A stretch of DNA of 64,000 bases from FEN-1279 sp964501535 (GCA_964501535.1 CAZCSV010000001.1:186001-250000); one strand, 5' to 3'; counted from the stretch's first letter, positions 43,746 to 53,523 are shown. Program-made: numbers and translations. Notes: generated by a model from the letters alone, not told the origin.

Positions 43746-45719
43746 TTGATTTCTCTTATTAATATTAGCATTGCATTCGGCTCGAGAACACTCTTCGAAA
43801 ATGTTAGCTTTCGGATAGCTGGAAAGGATAGAATTTCTTTCGTCGGTTCAAACGGCGCGGGAAAATCTACTCTTTTGAAAATCATCTCGGGATTGCAGCA
43901 GCAGGATAGCGGTGCTGTCGCCGTTTCGAAACATACTACCGTAGGCTATCTTCCCCAGGAAGTTTCCTTTCTTGAAGGCAAAACTCTTTATGAAGAGGTC
44001 TGCTCTGCCGCTGACGACCTGAACAAAGTCAGTGATGAATTGTCTGAAACGGAATCGGAATTGAAAAATTTCAGTGACGTGAATTCGGAAGAATATCTTG
44101 ACCTTCTGAACCAATATTCTGAACTGCAGGAGAGATTTCTGTTGCTCGATGGCCATCGCTTGAAATCTAAAATCGAGAAGATTTTAATTGGACTCGGATT
44201 TGAAACCGGTGATTTCGATAGATTTACAGATGAATTCAGCGGAGGATGGCAGATGAGAATTACTCTTGCTAAACTCCTCCTGAAAAATCCTTCTGTCCTG
44301 CTCCTCGATGAACCAACTAACCATCTGGACTTCGAATCTCTCATTTGGGTTGAAAACTATTTGCAGAATTATAATGGTGCCGTGATTTTGGTCTCCCACG
44401 ATAAAAATTTCCTCGATAATATTACCAAGAAAACTTATGAAATATCACTCGGTAAGGTAACCGAATATGGCGGTAATTACTCCTTCTATTCCGTGGAAAA
44501 AGAAAAGAGAAGGGAAATGCTGGAAAGCCGGTTCGATAATCAGCAGAAATATCTGAAACAACAGGAAAGATTTATCGAAAGATTTAGGTATAAAGCTACA
44601 AAAGCCAGAGCCGTCCAGAGCAGAATTAAAATGATTGAAAAATTGGATTTGATTGAAATTGAAGATGAAGAAACAACCGTCCACTTCCATTTCCCGCCTG
44701 CAACACATTCCGGGAAAATTACCGTCGAACTTAATGATATTTGTAAAACCTACGACGGAAAAAATTATGTCCTCGAAAATCTGAATATGATAATTTCAAG
44801 AGGGGAAAAAATTGCTCTCGTTGGTAATAATGGTGCCGGAAAATCTACTCTGACCAGAATTATCGCCGGAATTGAACCGGTTAATAACGGATTTATTAAA
44901 TACGGACATCTCGTCGACCTGAAATTCTTTGCCCAAAACCAGGCGGAGGAACTTAGTACCGATAAAACGGTTCTTGAGGTTATGGAAGAAACTTCCACCG
45001 CTGTGACCGCTAAGGATTTGAGAACTATCCTCGGTAGTTTTCTGTTTAAAGGTGATGATGTGTATAAAAACGTGAAAGTGCTCTCGGGTGGAGAAAAATC
45101 GAGACTCGCTCTGGCTAAAATGCTGATAGAACCGTCTAACTTCTTAATACTCGATGAACCAACGAACCATCTTGATATGAAATCTAAAGAAGTGCTCAGA
45201 AATGCATTAAAACAATATAAAGGCTCTGTAGTTGTAGTTTCTCACGATAGGGAATTTATCGACGGCTTTGTCTCGAAAATTGTCGAAGTTAAAAATAGGA
45301 ATATTAAAACTTTTTTCGGGAATTCTTTCGAATATATGAAAGTTAAAGAAAAAGAACTGTCCGAAAGAAATATCTTCGGGAAGGAAAAAAAGATAAATGA
45401 ACAACCAGCTTCGGATGAAAAAAAATCCCACTATCTTCTCAGCCAGGAAAAGAAAAAAAAGAGAAGGGATTTCTTGAAATTGATTAATCCGGTTAAAAAA
45501 CAAATCTCGGAGATTGAAATGGAAATCGAAAAAAACGAAAAAAGAAAATCGGAACTCGAAATGATAATGGCTGAGGAAAAATTTTTCAAGGATGCTGATT
45601 ATGTAATTGAAATTAATTCGGAATATAAAGAAATTCAGAAAATGCTCGATAAACTTAATTTCCATTGGGAAGAAAAAGTCGGTGAATTGAATGAAATTGA
45701 AAAATTAAAAGATTTCTAA
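43746..45719 (+). CDS. ABC-F family ATPase
   Basis: 657 aa with two nucleotide-binding domains. NBD1 has GSNGAGKST, EFSGGW and LLLDEPTNHLD. NBD2 has GNNGAGKST, LSGGEKSRL and LILDEPTNHLD. A linker rich in charged helix (RERFIERFRYKATKARAVQS) joins them, and a coiled-coil C-terminal extension follows (KKQISEIEMEIEKNEKRK). There are no membrane helices, so it acts on ribosomes rather than in transport, like Uup/EttA/YdiF. The start is TTG 43746, giving ISLINISIAFG in line with the family N-terminus. Confidence 0.93.
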   Translation: MISLINISIAFGSRTLFENVSFRIAGKDRISFVGSNGAGKSTLLKIISGLQQQDSGAVAVSKHTTVGYLPQEVSFLEGKTLYEEVCSAADDLNKVSDELSETESELKNFSDVNSEEYLDLLNQYSELQERFLLLDGHRLKSKIEKILIGLGFETGDFDRFTDEFSGGWQMRITLAKLLLKNPSVLLLDEPTNHLDFESLIWVENYLQNYNGAVILVSHDKNFLDNITKKTYEISLGKVTEYGGNYSFYSVEKEKRREMLESRFDNQQKYLKQQERFIERFRYKATKARAVQSRIKMIEKLDLIEIEDEETTVHFHFPPATHSGKITVELNDICKTYDGKNYVLENLNMIISRGEKIALVGNNGAGKSTLTRIIAGIEPVNNGFIKYGHLVDLKFFAQNQAEELSTDKTVLEVMEETSTAVTAKDLRTILGSFLFKGDDVYKNVKVLSGGEKSRLALAKMLIEPSNFLILDEPTNHLDMKSKEVLRNALKQYKGSVVVVSHDREFIDGFVSKIVEVKNRNIKTFFGNSFEYMKVKEKELSERNIFGKEKKINEQPASDEKKSHYLLSQEKKKKRRDFLKLINPVKKQISEIEMEIEKNEKRKSELEMIMAEEKFFKDADYVIEINSEYKEIQKMLDKLNFHWEEKVGELNEIEKLKDF

Positions 45720-45747
45720 TTATAATATTAAATTAAAGGAGTAAAAA

Positions 45748-46524
45748 ATGAAAAAAATAATTACCTTGTTCTTGATTTCCGCTTGTTTTTTCTGTATTAA
45801 CTTTGCAAGCGCGGATGGTGACCCGAGCAAACCGGTATTGAATAAAAGTAGTAAGGATATGTATATGTCTAAGATTGATTTGGATTATAATAAAGCTAAA
45901 AAGGAATTTGAATTCCGTTCCGGGAAAAAACTTATTGACTTTTATATCGATTTCCAGCTTGGCATTGGTGGAACTAGCGCTAACGTATCTTCAGCTTCGG
46001 GTGTGGGTGATTATAAAACTGCTTCTAAACTCGGTTTCAAAACAGGGGCTTTGTTCTTCATTAGCCTGTTTGAATCGTTTAGCTTCTCTTCCGGTCTCAG
46101 TTTTAATGGCAAAAGTTTCGAGATGACTACTCCGAACGTGATTCCGCCGGCAGTGTTCGATACGACTCAGGTGAAACCTAATACTTCAATGTATGTTACT
46201 GCTAATTACCTTAATATTCCGTTGAATATTCATATCGGGGGAATGGTATCAGAAACCGTGGGTATTGACTTCAATGGAGGTCCGTATCTGGGCATTAGAA
46301 CTTCATCCCCTGATAATGTTTCTAATGGCTCGGGTTTTAAAGATTTTGACTTCGGATTGAATGGTACTTTAACGGGAAATTATGTCTTTGCATATCCCCT
46401 CGGCGTGATTTTCGGTGTCGATTTCCAGTACGGCGGCCTGAATAATCTGGGAAAAACTGCAGGGGTCGATAGAATTTCGACTCTGAACTATTCTCTTTTC
46501 TCTGGACTCAGAATTGGTTTGTAA
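45748..46524 (+). CDS. Outer-membrane beta-barrel protein (PorT-like family)
   Basis: 258 aa with a signal peptide (ITLFLISACFFCINFASA) and a strong ribosome-binding site (AAAGGAG, six bases before the ATG). The mature part is a small eight-strand-type barrel: LIDFYIDFQLGIGG, ALFFISLFESFSFSSGLSFNG, YLNIPLNIHIGG and a terminal strand LFSGLRIGL. This is the general OmpW/PorT-like fold of Bacteroidota. Function not known. The well-formed Shine-Dalgarno suggests high expression, unlike most genes in the window. Confidence 0.78.
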   Translation: MKKIITLFLISACFFCINFASADGDPSKPVLNKSSKDMYMSKIDLDYNKAKKEFEFRSGKKLIDFYIDFQLGIGGTSANVSSASGVGDYKTASKLGFKTGALFFISLFESFSFSSGLSFNGKSFEMTTPNVIPPAVFDTTQVKPNTSMYVTANYLNIPLNIHIGGMVSETVGIDFNGGPYLGIRTSSPDNVSNGSGFKDFDFGLNGTLTGNYVFAYPLGVIFGVDFQYGGLNNLGKTAGVDRISTLNYSLFSGLRIGL

Positions 46525-46540
46525 AAATTTTAAAATATCA

Positions 46541-46573
46541 TAACACGATTTTTTTTAAAAAAGAATCGTGTTA
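46541..46573 (+). terminator. Long hairpin between the barrel gene and the radical SAM gene
   Basis: TAACACGATT pairs with AATCGTGTTA, and the loop (T-run then A-run) extends the stem further. Only a weak T-run follows. The radical SAM start codon is seven bases beyond, so the structure could end the upstream transcript, hide the start site of the next gene, or both. Confidence 0.55.
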
Positions 46574-46580
46574 TTATTCT

Positions 46581-48032
46581 ATGTCGAAATCTGATAAAAA
46601 AATACGAATATTGCTTGCGGCTAACCCCGATACTTATTTCGGGGTTGATATGCTCTTTAGAATTCCGAATCTCGGACTCTGCTCTCTGGCCGCAAATACC
46701 GATAGAAATATTTGCGAGATTAAAGTCGTGGATTTAATCGCTGTCAAAAAAAAATATATTAAGTATTTTTTAAATCTTCTTAAACAATATTCGCCCGATA
46801 TAGTCGGGTTTTCCTGTATGGCTTTCCAGTACGCTGGCACCGTTGAGCTTGCGAAGATTGTAAAGGAATATAATAAAGATATTACTGTGCTGTTGGGCGG
46901 ATATTATCCTACGGTTGATACTCAAACTATTCTTGAAAGTGATGATATGAGGTATATCGATTTCCTCTTCAGGGGAGAAGGGGAAATTTCTTTCTCTGAG
47001 TTCGTTAAAGCCTATGCTGACGGAAAGAGTTTCGGAAATGTTCCGGGATTATCGTATATTTCAGACCATTCGCTCGTTAATAATCCCGACGTTTGCCTCG
47101 CTGAACTCGATGATATAAAATTACCCGATAGAAGCGTTCGGCTCATTGATAAGGGATTTAATTGCATGGGCTTCAAATCCGATGCTGTCGAAACCTCCAG
47201 AGGCTGTGCTTATGATTGTAACTTCTGCTGCATTAATAATATGTATGGTAAGATTTATAGGAAATATAAAATAGAAAGAGTCCTTGATGATATCCGTGAT
47301 GCTAAAAAATACGGCTCGAAATCTATCATGTTTACCGATGATAATATCACTTTGGACGGTAAAAGATTTAAAGCCCTTTGCGAAGCAATAAACGATGCTG
47401 GCTTGAATGATGTAAAATACCTTACTCAGGCTGGCATCAGCGGAATTAAAAATACTCCCGGCCTTGTTAAAGCTATGGCAGATTCGGGTATTAACTGGGT
47501 TTTCCTCGGTATCGAAAGCGCTCATGACTCGGCTCTGAGCTTTATGAATAAGGATAAACAGCTGAAAAGCTCCGATGCGGAGGACGTTATTAAAGAATTG
47601 AGAGGTTATGGTATTACCGTAATTGGTGGATTTATATTCGGCTATCCCGACGATACCGAGGATTCTATTCGCTTGAATTTTGAATATGCTGAAAAAATAG
47701 GCGTCGATATCCCTACCTTTAATATCCTTACTCCGTACCCTAATACAAAGGTGAGAGAGGAACTGCTTCAGCAGGATTTAATTACAAATAAATATGACTA
47801 CTCGAAATACGATTGCTGGGAAGTAAACATAAAAACAAAACATCTGTCTTCGGAACAAATATATCAAATTCGCTATGAACTTGAAGCACGCTTTCCCATA
47901 GAAACCGGTGCCCTGTGGAGAATGATGAAAAAATATCCTTCCTTTTATCTGAAACTGATTCCGCAATGGACATTTACCAAACCCCGGGATTTTTTTAAGT
48001 TTCTTAAAGGCTTTAATAAAAAATATCGGTAA
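46581..48032 (+). CDS. B12-binding-domain radical SAM protein
   Basis: 483 aa. An N-terminal cobalamin-binding-like Rossmann domain (PDIVGFSCMAFQYAGTVELAK, VLLGGYYPTVD) lacks the usual DxHxxG motif. A radical SAM barrel follows with Cys209, Cys213 and Cys216 in SRGCAYDCNFC. GIESAHDSALSFMNK and GFIFGYPDDTEDS are typical of class B-like methyltransferases and lipid- or tetrapyrrole-modifying enzymes. The substrate cannot be named. It should act in the cytoplasm with a 4Fe-4S cluster and S-adenosylmethionine. Confidence 0.88.
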   Translation: MSKSDKKIRILLAANPDTYFGVDMLFRIPNLGLCSLAANTDRNICEIKVVDLIAVKKKYIKYFLNLLKQYSPDIVGFSCMAFQYAGTVELAKIVKEYNKDITVLLGGYYPTVDTQTILESDDMRYIDFLFRGEGEISFSEFVKAYADGKSFGNVPGLSYISDHSLVNNPDVCLAELDDIKLPDRSVRLIDKGFNCMGFKSDAVETSRGCAYDCNFCCINNMYGKIYRKYKIERVLDDIRDAKKYGSKSIMFTDDNITLDGKRFKALCEAINDAGLNDVKYLTQAGISGIKNTPGLVKAMADSGINWVFLGIESAHDSALSFMNKDKQLKSSDAEDVIKELRGYGITVIGGFIFGYPDDTEDSIRLNFEYAEKIGVDIPTFNILTPYPNTKVREELLQQDLITNKYDYSKYDCWEVNIKTKHLSSEQIYQIRYELEARFPIETGALWRMMKKYPSFYLKLIPQWTFTKPRDFFKFLKGFNKKYR

Positions 48033-48121
48033 ATAATTTTTTTATGTTTACTCTTTTTTCATAATTTGTTCGGCTCATAGAACTTTTTATGTAATCATAT
48101 ATGTTAAAGCTATAAAAAATT

Positions 48122-48973
48122 ATGAAAATAGGGGATTATAAAATTTACTCTGTGCAAACAGGTCTGTTTCGGCTCGATGGAGGCTCTATGTTCGGCGTGG
48201 TTCCTAAACCTCTTTGGTCCAGAACAAATCCTTCCGATGAAAACAATAGAATACAAATGTGTACTAATTCTTTGTTGCTCGATAACGGTAAGAAAAAGAT
48301 ATTAATCGATAACGGTGTCGGTCATAAAATGTCAAAAAAACTTAATGAAATCTATGCCGTGGATTATTCCGAATATTCATTGTTAGAGTCACTTAAAAAA
48401 ATTAATATTAAACCCGAAGATATTACCGATGTGATTTTAACACACCTCCACTTTGACCACGCTGGCGGCTCGACTTACTACGACCGGGAGAAACAGTTGA
48501 AAATTACATTCCCGAATGCTGTCCATTATGTCCAGAAAAAACATTTCGACTGGGCTCTTAATCCGACCGAAAGGGACAAAGCTAGCTTTTTTAATAATAA
48601 CTTCGAATTACTCGTTCGGAATAAAGTCCTAAATCTTGTTGATGGTGAATTTAAATTCGATAATTCAATAAATCTCCTTCCCGTAAACGGTCATACAAGG
48701 GATATGCAGATGGTAAAAATTTCGGACGATGATAATACTCTTCTCTATACCGCGGATTTGATCCCGATGTCTGCTCACGTTCCGCTCCCTTATATTATGG
48801 GATTCGATTTGTTTCCTTTGGTAACACTCGAAGAAAAAAGAAAATACCTCACCGAAGCAGTGAAAAATGACTGGATAATTTTCTTCGAACATGACCCGTT
48901 CCTGCAAAGTGCCAAAATCGGTTCGAACGATAAGGGATTTTTTATCAAAGAATCTTTCCAAATTAATGATTAA
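48122..48973 (+). CDS. Metallo-beta-lactamase-fold hydrolase
   Basis: A 283-aa cytoplasmic MBL-fold enzyme. The zinc ligands are in THLHFDHAGG (about residues 106-115), NGHTRDMQ, YTADLIP and FEHDP. The long N-terminal segment with GGSMFGVVPKPLWSR resembles the lactonase/alkylsulfatase-like branch of the superfamily, including quorum-quenching lactonases. The substrate is not determined. It stands alone between the radical SAM gene and the symporter. Confidence 0.88.
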   Translation: MKIGDYKIYSVQTGLFRLDGGSMFGVVPKPLWSRTNPSDENNRIQMCTNSLLLDNGKKKILIDNGVGHKMSKKLNEIYAVDYSEYSLLESLKKINIKPEDITDVILTHLHFDHAGGSTYYDREKQLKITFPNAVHYVQKKHFDWALNPTERDKASFFNNNFELLVRNKVLNLVDGEFKFDNSINLLPVNGHTRDMQMVKISDDDNTLLYTADLIPMSAHVPLPYIMGFDLFPLVTLEEKRKYLTEAVKNDWIIFFEHDPFLQSAKIGSNDKGFFIKESFQIND

Positions 48974-49026
48974 TTTGAGTTACTGGGATTATTTTCTTTA
49001 ATCTTGTAATCTAAATTAATCTTTTA

Positions 49027-50514
49027 ATGAATTTCAGTACCGTTGATTATTTTATTGTTATCGTTTACCTGATAGGTAGCGTTATTTTTGGCGTAATCTC
49101 TGCAGGTAAACAAAAATCTTCTAATGATTATTTCCTCGGCGGAAAACAGCTTAAATGGTGGATGGTCGGCTTTTCCATAGTTGCGAGTGAAACAAGTACA
49201 CTCACATTTATCAGTATTCCAGGACTCGCTTATAAATCTAATATGCATTTTATGCAGCTTGTGTTCGGGTATTTTATCGGCAGGTTGCTCGTAACTATTA
49301 TTTTTATTCCTGCCTACTATAAAGGCGAAATGGAAACAGCTTATGATTATCTCGGGAAACGCTTCGGACAGGCACTTAGAAAATTTACTTCTTCCGTTTT
49401 TATCGTTACTCGTGTGCTGGCTTCTGGCGTGAGACTCTTTGCTACAGCTATACCTGTCCATATCATTACCGGACTCGATTACCCCACAAGCATTGCCATC
49501 ATCGGTATCTTTACTTTGATTTATACTTACCTTGGCGGACTTAAGGCAGTCGTGACTATGGATGTCGTGCAGATGTTTATTTATATCGGGGGTGCTGTCG
49601 CTTCGATGATTATTATTTTTAATTTTCTGCCTGATGGAATGACTGATATCGTTAACTATGCCACTGCCGGCGGACAAAATAAATTTGAAGTATTCAATGT
49701 AAGAAGTTTTACAAGCTGGGCTGAATTTTTTGCCTCTCCGTATACGTTGATTGGCGCATTTATCGGCGGTACTTTCCTTACTATGGCTTCTCACGGCACT
49801 GACCAGCTTCTGGTGCAGAGATTGCTCGGCTGTAAAACGAAAAGGGAAAGCCAGAAAGCACTTATGCTCGATGCTTCCCTTATCGTAGTCCAGTTCGCTT
49901 TCTTTCTGTTCCTCGGATTGTGCCTTTATGCCTTTTATAAAGGTGTCCCGTTCTCCCAGTTGGCCCTTAATTCTACAGGATTGAATCTGACCTCATCGGA
50001 TGAGATATTTCCGAAATTTATTATTGAAAATCTTCCTACAGGCGTGGCGGGTCTTGTTATCGCCGGCGTGCTTGCTTCCGCTATGGGTACTTTATCTTCG
50101 GCAATCAGTTCTCTGGCTTCATCAACTTATCTCGATTTATTTAAAAGAAAAACTTCGAATCCGAAAAAAGAAATCTTCTGGTCGAGAATATTTACGTTGC
50201 TCTGGGGCGTGGTCCTGATTGGCGGTGCTATGCTGTTTAGAGATTCGAAGAATCCTGTCGTGGAAATCGGATTATCCATTGCTTCTTTTACCTACGGCGG
50301 TCTGCTTGGTACGTTTTTGTTGGGAATATTCTTTAAAAAAATCAATCAGACTGAGGCTTTTATCGGATTTATTGCTGGTATATTGACTATGGTCTTTGTT
50401 ATTTATTATACTGAAATCGCATATACCTGGTACACTGTTATTGGTGTCGTTGTCACGATTTTAATAGCAAATTTATTTAATATGTTAAAAAACATAACAG
50501 CTAAAAAAATATAA
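49027..50514 (+). CDS. Sodium:solute symporter (SSS family)
   Basis: A 495-aa membrane protein of about 13 helices. The N-terminal FLGGKQLKWWMVGFSIVASETSTLTF holds the first sodium-site region. GGLKAVVTMDVVQ and SHGTDQLLVQRLLGCKTKRES are SSS signatures. Family members import sugars, amino acids, proline, pantothenate or carboxylates with sodium; the substrate is unknown. priA starts nine bases downstream, so the two may be co-transcribed. Confidence 0.93.
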   Translation: MNFSTVDYFIVIVYLIGSVIFGVISAGKQKSSNDYFLGGKQLKWWMVGFSIVASETSTLTFISIPGLAYKSNMHFMQLVFGYFIGRLLVTIIFIPAYYKGEMETAYDYLGKRFGQALRKFTSSVFIVTRVLASGVRLFATAIPVHIITGLDYPTSIAIIGIFTLIYTYLGGLKAVVTMDVVQMFIYIGGAVASMIIIFNFLPDGMTDIVNYATAGGQNKFEVFNVRSFTSWAEFFASPYTLIGAFIGGTFLTMASHGTDQLLVQRLLGCKTKRESQKALMLDASLIVVQFAFFLFLGLCLYAFYKGVPFSQLALNSTGLNLTSSDEIFPKFIIENLPTGVAGLVIAGVLASAMGTLSSAISSLASSTYLDLFKRKTSNPKKEIFWSRIFTLLWGVVLIGGAMLFRDSKNPVVEIGLSIASFTYGGLLGTFLLGIFFKKINQTEAFIGFIAGILTMVFVIYYTEIAYTWYTVIGVVVTILIANLFNMLKNITAKKI

Positions 50515-50522
50515 TAGTTATA

Positions 50523-53012
50523 TTGAATGACTTATACCTAAATATAGCTTTAAATATCCCTGTAAATAAACTTTTTTCTTATAAAGTACCTGCTCCTTAT
50601 CAAAGTGAAATCGCTGTCGGCAAAAGAGTATTCGTGCCGTTTGGTAAGAAAACTCTTACCGGTATAATCATTTCCATCCGGGAATCCTCGGATGTCCAGA
50701 ATATTAAGGAAATTAAAAAGGTAATCGATAAGGAAAGTATCTATACGGACGAAATGATTAAACTCGCTGAATGGATTTCCCATTACTATCTGTCTCCCGT
50801 AGGTCGCGTCCTGTTCTCCTCGATTAATAAGGAAAAAGTCGATACCTATTTAAGCCTTACCGAAAATTATTATGAAAATTTTGATAAACTTGATGAAAAA
50901 AAAGAAATTTATTCCGATATCTGTAATCTTTTTAAAGATTCCTTGTCTGAAAAATTCACCGCTTCCCAAATTGAAAAGAAGTTAAAAATAAAAAATGCAA
51001 AAAAGTATGTCGATTTGCTCGTCGAACGCGGTATATTGTGCAGTATCGAAATTTTTGACAGCCCCGTAAAAGAAAAAACTGAAAAAAAAGTTAATATAAA
51101 TTTCAATCCCCGTGATTTTGAATTAATCTGTAGACAAAATAAAATCAAAAGTGAAAAACAAATAAAATTTCTTAGGATTTTATCGGATGAAAAAATCCAT
51201 AAGCTCTCCGAACTCGTGAAACTTACGGGAATAACTTCTTCCTCCGTCGGCTCACTGTGTAAAAAAGAACTTATCATAGTCGAAGAAGTGAGAGTGATGC
51301 GCGAACAGCAGGATATTTATAGCGAGGATTCCAAAAGCATAATTCTGAACGATGAACAGAAATCTTGCCTGTCGGAAATTTCCGATGCAGTCGATAATAA
51401 TTCATTCTCTCCCTTTCTTTTGCTTGGTATTACAGGAAGCGGAAAAACTGAAGTCTATATTAATGCAATCGAAAAATCTCTGTCACTTGGAAAAACGGCT
51501 CTTGTGCTCGTTCCGGAAACATCCCTTACACCTCAGCTGGTTCACCGCTTTAGAAAAAGATTCGGCAAACACGTCGGTGTTATTCACGGAAAAATATCCG
51601 AAGGCGTCAGATATGATACGTATCACCGGATTTTACAGGGCGATTATAAAATCATTGTCGGCTCGCGTTCCGCTCTCTTTGCACCGCTTAGAAATATCGG
51701 AATCATAATCGTTGACGAAGAGCACGATGCCTCCTATAAACAGGAATATAATTTTAAGTATAATTCCCGCGATGCCGCCGTCGTGCGTGCTAAAATGAAT
51801 GATGCCGCCGTCGTGCTCGGCTCCGCTACACCGTCATTGGAAAGTTTTCACAACTGTGAAATCGGTAAGTATAAATTGCTTGAACTCACGAAAAGAGCTA
51901 CTAACATTAATCCTCCCGATATAAAAATAATTGACCTGAAATCGGGTCAGGATTTATCCGGTGAACAAAAAGATATTTTCCGGTTTATCGATAAGGTAAA
52001 AATAAAATTTTTATCGAAAGAACTTATCGTCGAAATAGGGGAGCGGCTTGATAAAAATGAAAAAGTAATTATCCTGCAAAACCGCAGAGGATACCACGCA
52101 TATCTTGAATGCGTTAAATGCGGAAACGTCGAAAAGTGCCCGAAGTGCTCTATACCGTTTACTTATTATGCTTCCTCTGATATACTGAAATGCAACTTCT
52201 GCAGGGAAACTAAAACTGTTATCACCGAATGCTCCGAATGCGGTTCAAAAACCATTATACCTAAAGGAACGGGTACGGAAAGAGTCGAGGAGAAACTTAT
52301 TGACATTTTCCCGAAAGCTAAAATTCAAAGAGTCGATACGGATACCGTTACGCCTAAAAAATATCAGCAAATCTTAAAGGATTTCTATGACGGTAAAATT
52401 GATATTCTCGTCGGCACTCAGATGATTTCAAAAGGTTTGGATTTTCCCGACGTCACTCTCGTGGGTGTTATTAATGCCGATATCGGTTTGCTGAATCCCG
52501 ACTTCAGAGCTACCGAAAAAACTTTCCAGATTCTTACTCAGGTCGCGGGTAGAAGCGGAAGAAGTGATAAAAAAGGCGAAGTGCTTATACAGACAAGCCA
52601 TTCCGAATTTTTCGTCTTCGATGATGTGAAGAATCAGAACTACAGGGATTTTTATGCAAAGGAATTAAAAACGAGAAAAGAAATGTGCTATCCGCCCTTC
52701 AGCAGAATCGCTGTCATCGAGACAAAATCCCCCGACCGGAATTTGTCCGAATCTAAAATTAAAGAATTATATAATCTCGTCGTCAAAATTGATAATAAAA
52801 AATTGCTGAACCTTTTTCCCCCTCATCCGCCCTTGTTTTATAAATTGAAAAATTTATTCAGATATCATCTGTTAATAAAATCTCCCAAAGAAAAAGACCC
52901 ATCGGGAAAATATTTAATACAGATTCTTAATGCCGTCTCCGAATACTCCGAAAAAAATATCCCCTCAAAAGTTAGACTCTCAATTGATATGGACGCAATC
53001 TCCTTGCTCTGA
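50523..53012 (+). CDS. priA: Primosomal protein N' (replication-restart helicase PriA)
   Basis: An 829-aa helicase that reloads the replisome at stalled forks. It has an N-terminal 3'-DNA-binding domain (YLNIALNIPVNKLFSY), Walker A GITGSGKTEVY, the VDEEHDASYKQE box, an eight-cysteine zinc region (CVKCGNVEKCPKC through CSECGSK), and helicase motifs GTQMISKGLDFP and QVAGRSGR. The start is TTG 50523; no in-frame ATG fits the conserved N-terminus. Slightly longer than usual because of an insert after the winged-helix region. Confidence 0.95.
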   Translation: MNDLYLNIALNIPVNKLFSYKVPAPYQSEIAVGKRVFVPFGKKTLTGIIISIRESSDVQNIKEIKKVIDKESIYTDEMIKLAEWISHYYLSPVGRVLFSSINKEKVDTYLSLTENYYENFDKLDEKKEIYSDICNLFKDSLSEKFTASQIEKKLKIKNAKKYVDLLVERGILCSIEIFDSPVKEKTEKKVNINFNPRDFELICRQNKIKSEKQIKFLRILSDEKIHKLSELVKLTGITSSSVGSLCKKELIIVEEVRVMREQQDIYSEDSKSIILNDEQKSCLSEISDAVDNNSFSPFLLLGITGSGKTEVYINAIEKSLSLGKTALVLVPETSLTPQLVHRFRKRFGKHVGVIHGKISEGVRYDTYHRILQGDYKIIVGSRSALFAPLRNIGIIIVDEEHDASYKQEYNFKYNSRDAAVVRAKMNDAAVVLGSATPSLESFHNCEIGKYKLLELTKRATNINPPDIKIIDLKSGQDLSGEQKDIFRFIDKVKIKFLSKELIVEIGERLDKNEKVIILQNRRGYHAYLECVKCGNVEKCPKCSIPFTYYASSDILKCNFCRETKTVITECSECGSKTIIPKGTGTERVEEKLIDIFPKAKIQRVDTDTVTPKKYQQILKDFYDGKIDILVGTQMISKGLDFPDVTLVGVINADIGLLNPDFRATEKTFQILTQVAGRSGRSDKKGEVLIQTSHSEFFVFDDVKNQNYRDFYAKELKTRKEMCYPPFSRIAVIETKSPDRNLSESKIKELYNLVVKIDNKKLLNLFPPHPPLFYKLKNLFRYHLLIKSPKEKDPSGKYLIQILNAVSEYSEKNIPSKVRLSIDMDAISLL

Positions 53013-53016
53013 TATC

Positions 53017-53136
53017 AAATCTTAAATGTTATATGTAAGGTTTTAAATGTTAAATGTAAGATTTTAAATGTTAAAGATGTAAGATGAATAGTCTTTGCTT
53101 TTAATTTAAAATTTAACATTTGAAATTTAACATTGA
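53017..53136. repeat. Short tandem and inverted repeats after priA
   Basis: Three imperfect 22-23-base units with core TTAAATGTTAAATGTAAG at 53020-53086, then two inverted-sense units (AAATTTAACATT) at 53108-53134. The two sets can pair into a loose hairpin that may end the priA transcript or the minus-strand tRNA transcript. Confidence 0.5.
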
Positions 53137-53143
53137 GAAGTAG

Positions 53144-53215
53144 TGCCCCTGCAAGGATTCGAACCCTGACTAGCGGTTCCGAAGACCGATGTGCTGTCCA
53201 TTACACTACGGGGGC
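53144..53215 (-). tRNA. tRNA-Arg(TCG)
   Basis: 72 bases. Anticodon loop CTTCGGA gives anticodon TCG. The T-arm has GGGTTCGAATCC, the D-arm is short, and the variable loop is short. The acceptor stem is GCCCCCG against CAGGGGC, with one C-A mismatch at the sixth pair. CCA is not encoded. Confidence 0.88.
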
Positions 53216-53278
53216 TTTATTGAAAATATATATTTTAAATTATTTATTCAGTCGAATTAATTGTGCATTAATTTGCAG

Positions 53279-53456
53279 GTAGTGTTTAAAAAAGTGTGTA
53301 AATAATAAAGCACTCCGGAGGAGTGCAATATCAGTAATATGAATATAATCCTTACAAAGCGACTCCGGAGGAGTCGAATGTTGTTTTTTTCTGTTAATTA
53401 ATTTTAAAATTAACAAATTTTCTTAACAGTTAAATTTACACACTTTTTTAAACGCT
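53279..53456. mobile_element. 178-bp MITE-like element with two palindromes
   Basis: Terminal inverted repeats of 23 bases, AGTGTTTAAAAAAGTGTG continuing TAAAT (53281-53303), match the reverse complement of 53434-53456 with one mismatch. A 12-base direct repeat ATTAATTTGCAG flanks it on both sides (53267-53278, 53457-53468). Inside are two hairpins sharing the core ACTCCGGAGGAGT: GCACTCCGGAGGAGTGC near 53310 and CGACTCCGGAGGAGTCG near 53361. No gene is inside. The ends resemble IS256-type termini, which would make it a non-autonomous derivative. Confidence 0.75.
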
Positions 53457-53467
53457 ATTAATTTGCA

Positions 53468-53494
53468 GAAAAAAAAAGCAGGTGTAAACCTGCT
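53468..53494 (-). terminator. Rho-independent terminator of the YCF48-type gene
   Basis: Seven-bp stem AGCAGGT/ACCTGCT (53477-53483 with 53488-53494) with a GTAA loop. On the minus strand it is followed by nine T. Confidence 0.88.
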
Positions 53495-53523
53495 TATAAA
53501 AAACAAATTTAAGAGAAGGATAT

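Noticed and set aside
49024..49794. A 256-codon minus-strand frame rich in His, Lys and Asn
   Set aside because: Antisense to the well-conserved sodium:solute symporter. The composition is that of a reversed membrane-protein gene.
53017..53136. CRISPR-like repeat array after priA
   Set aside because: The units are imperfect, about 22 bases, with no unique spacers and no cas genes nearby. They are simple tandem repeats.
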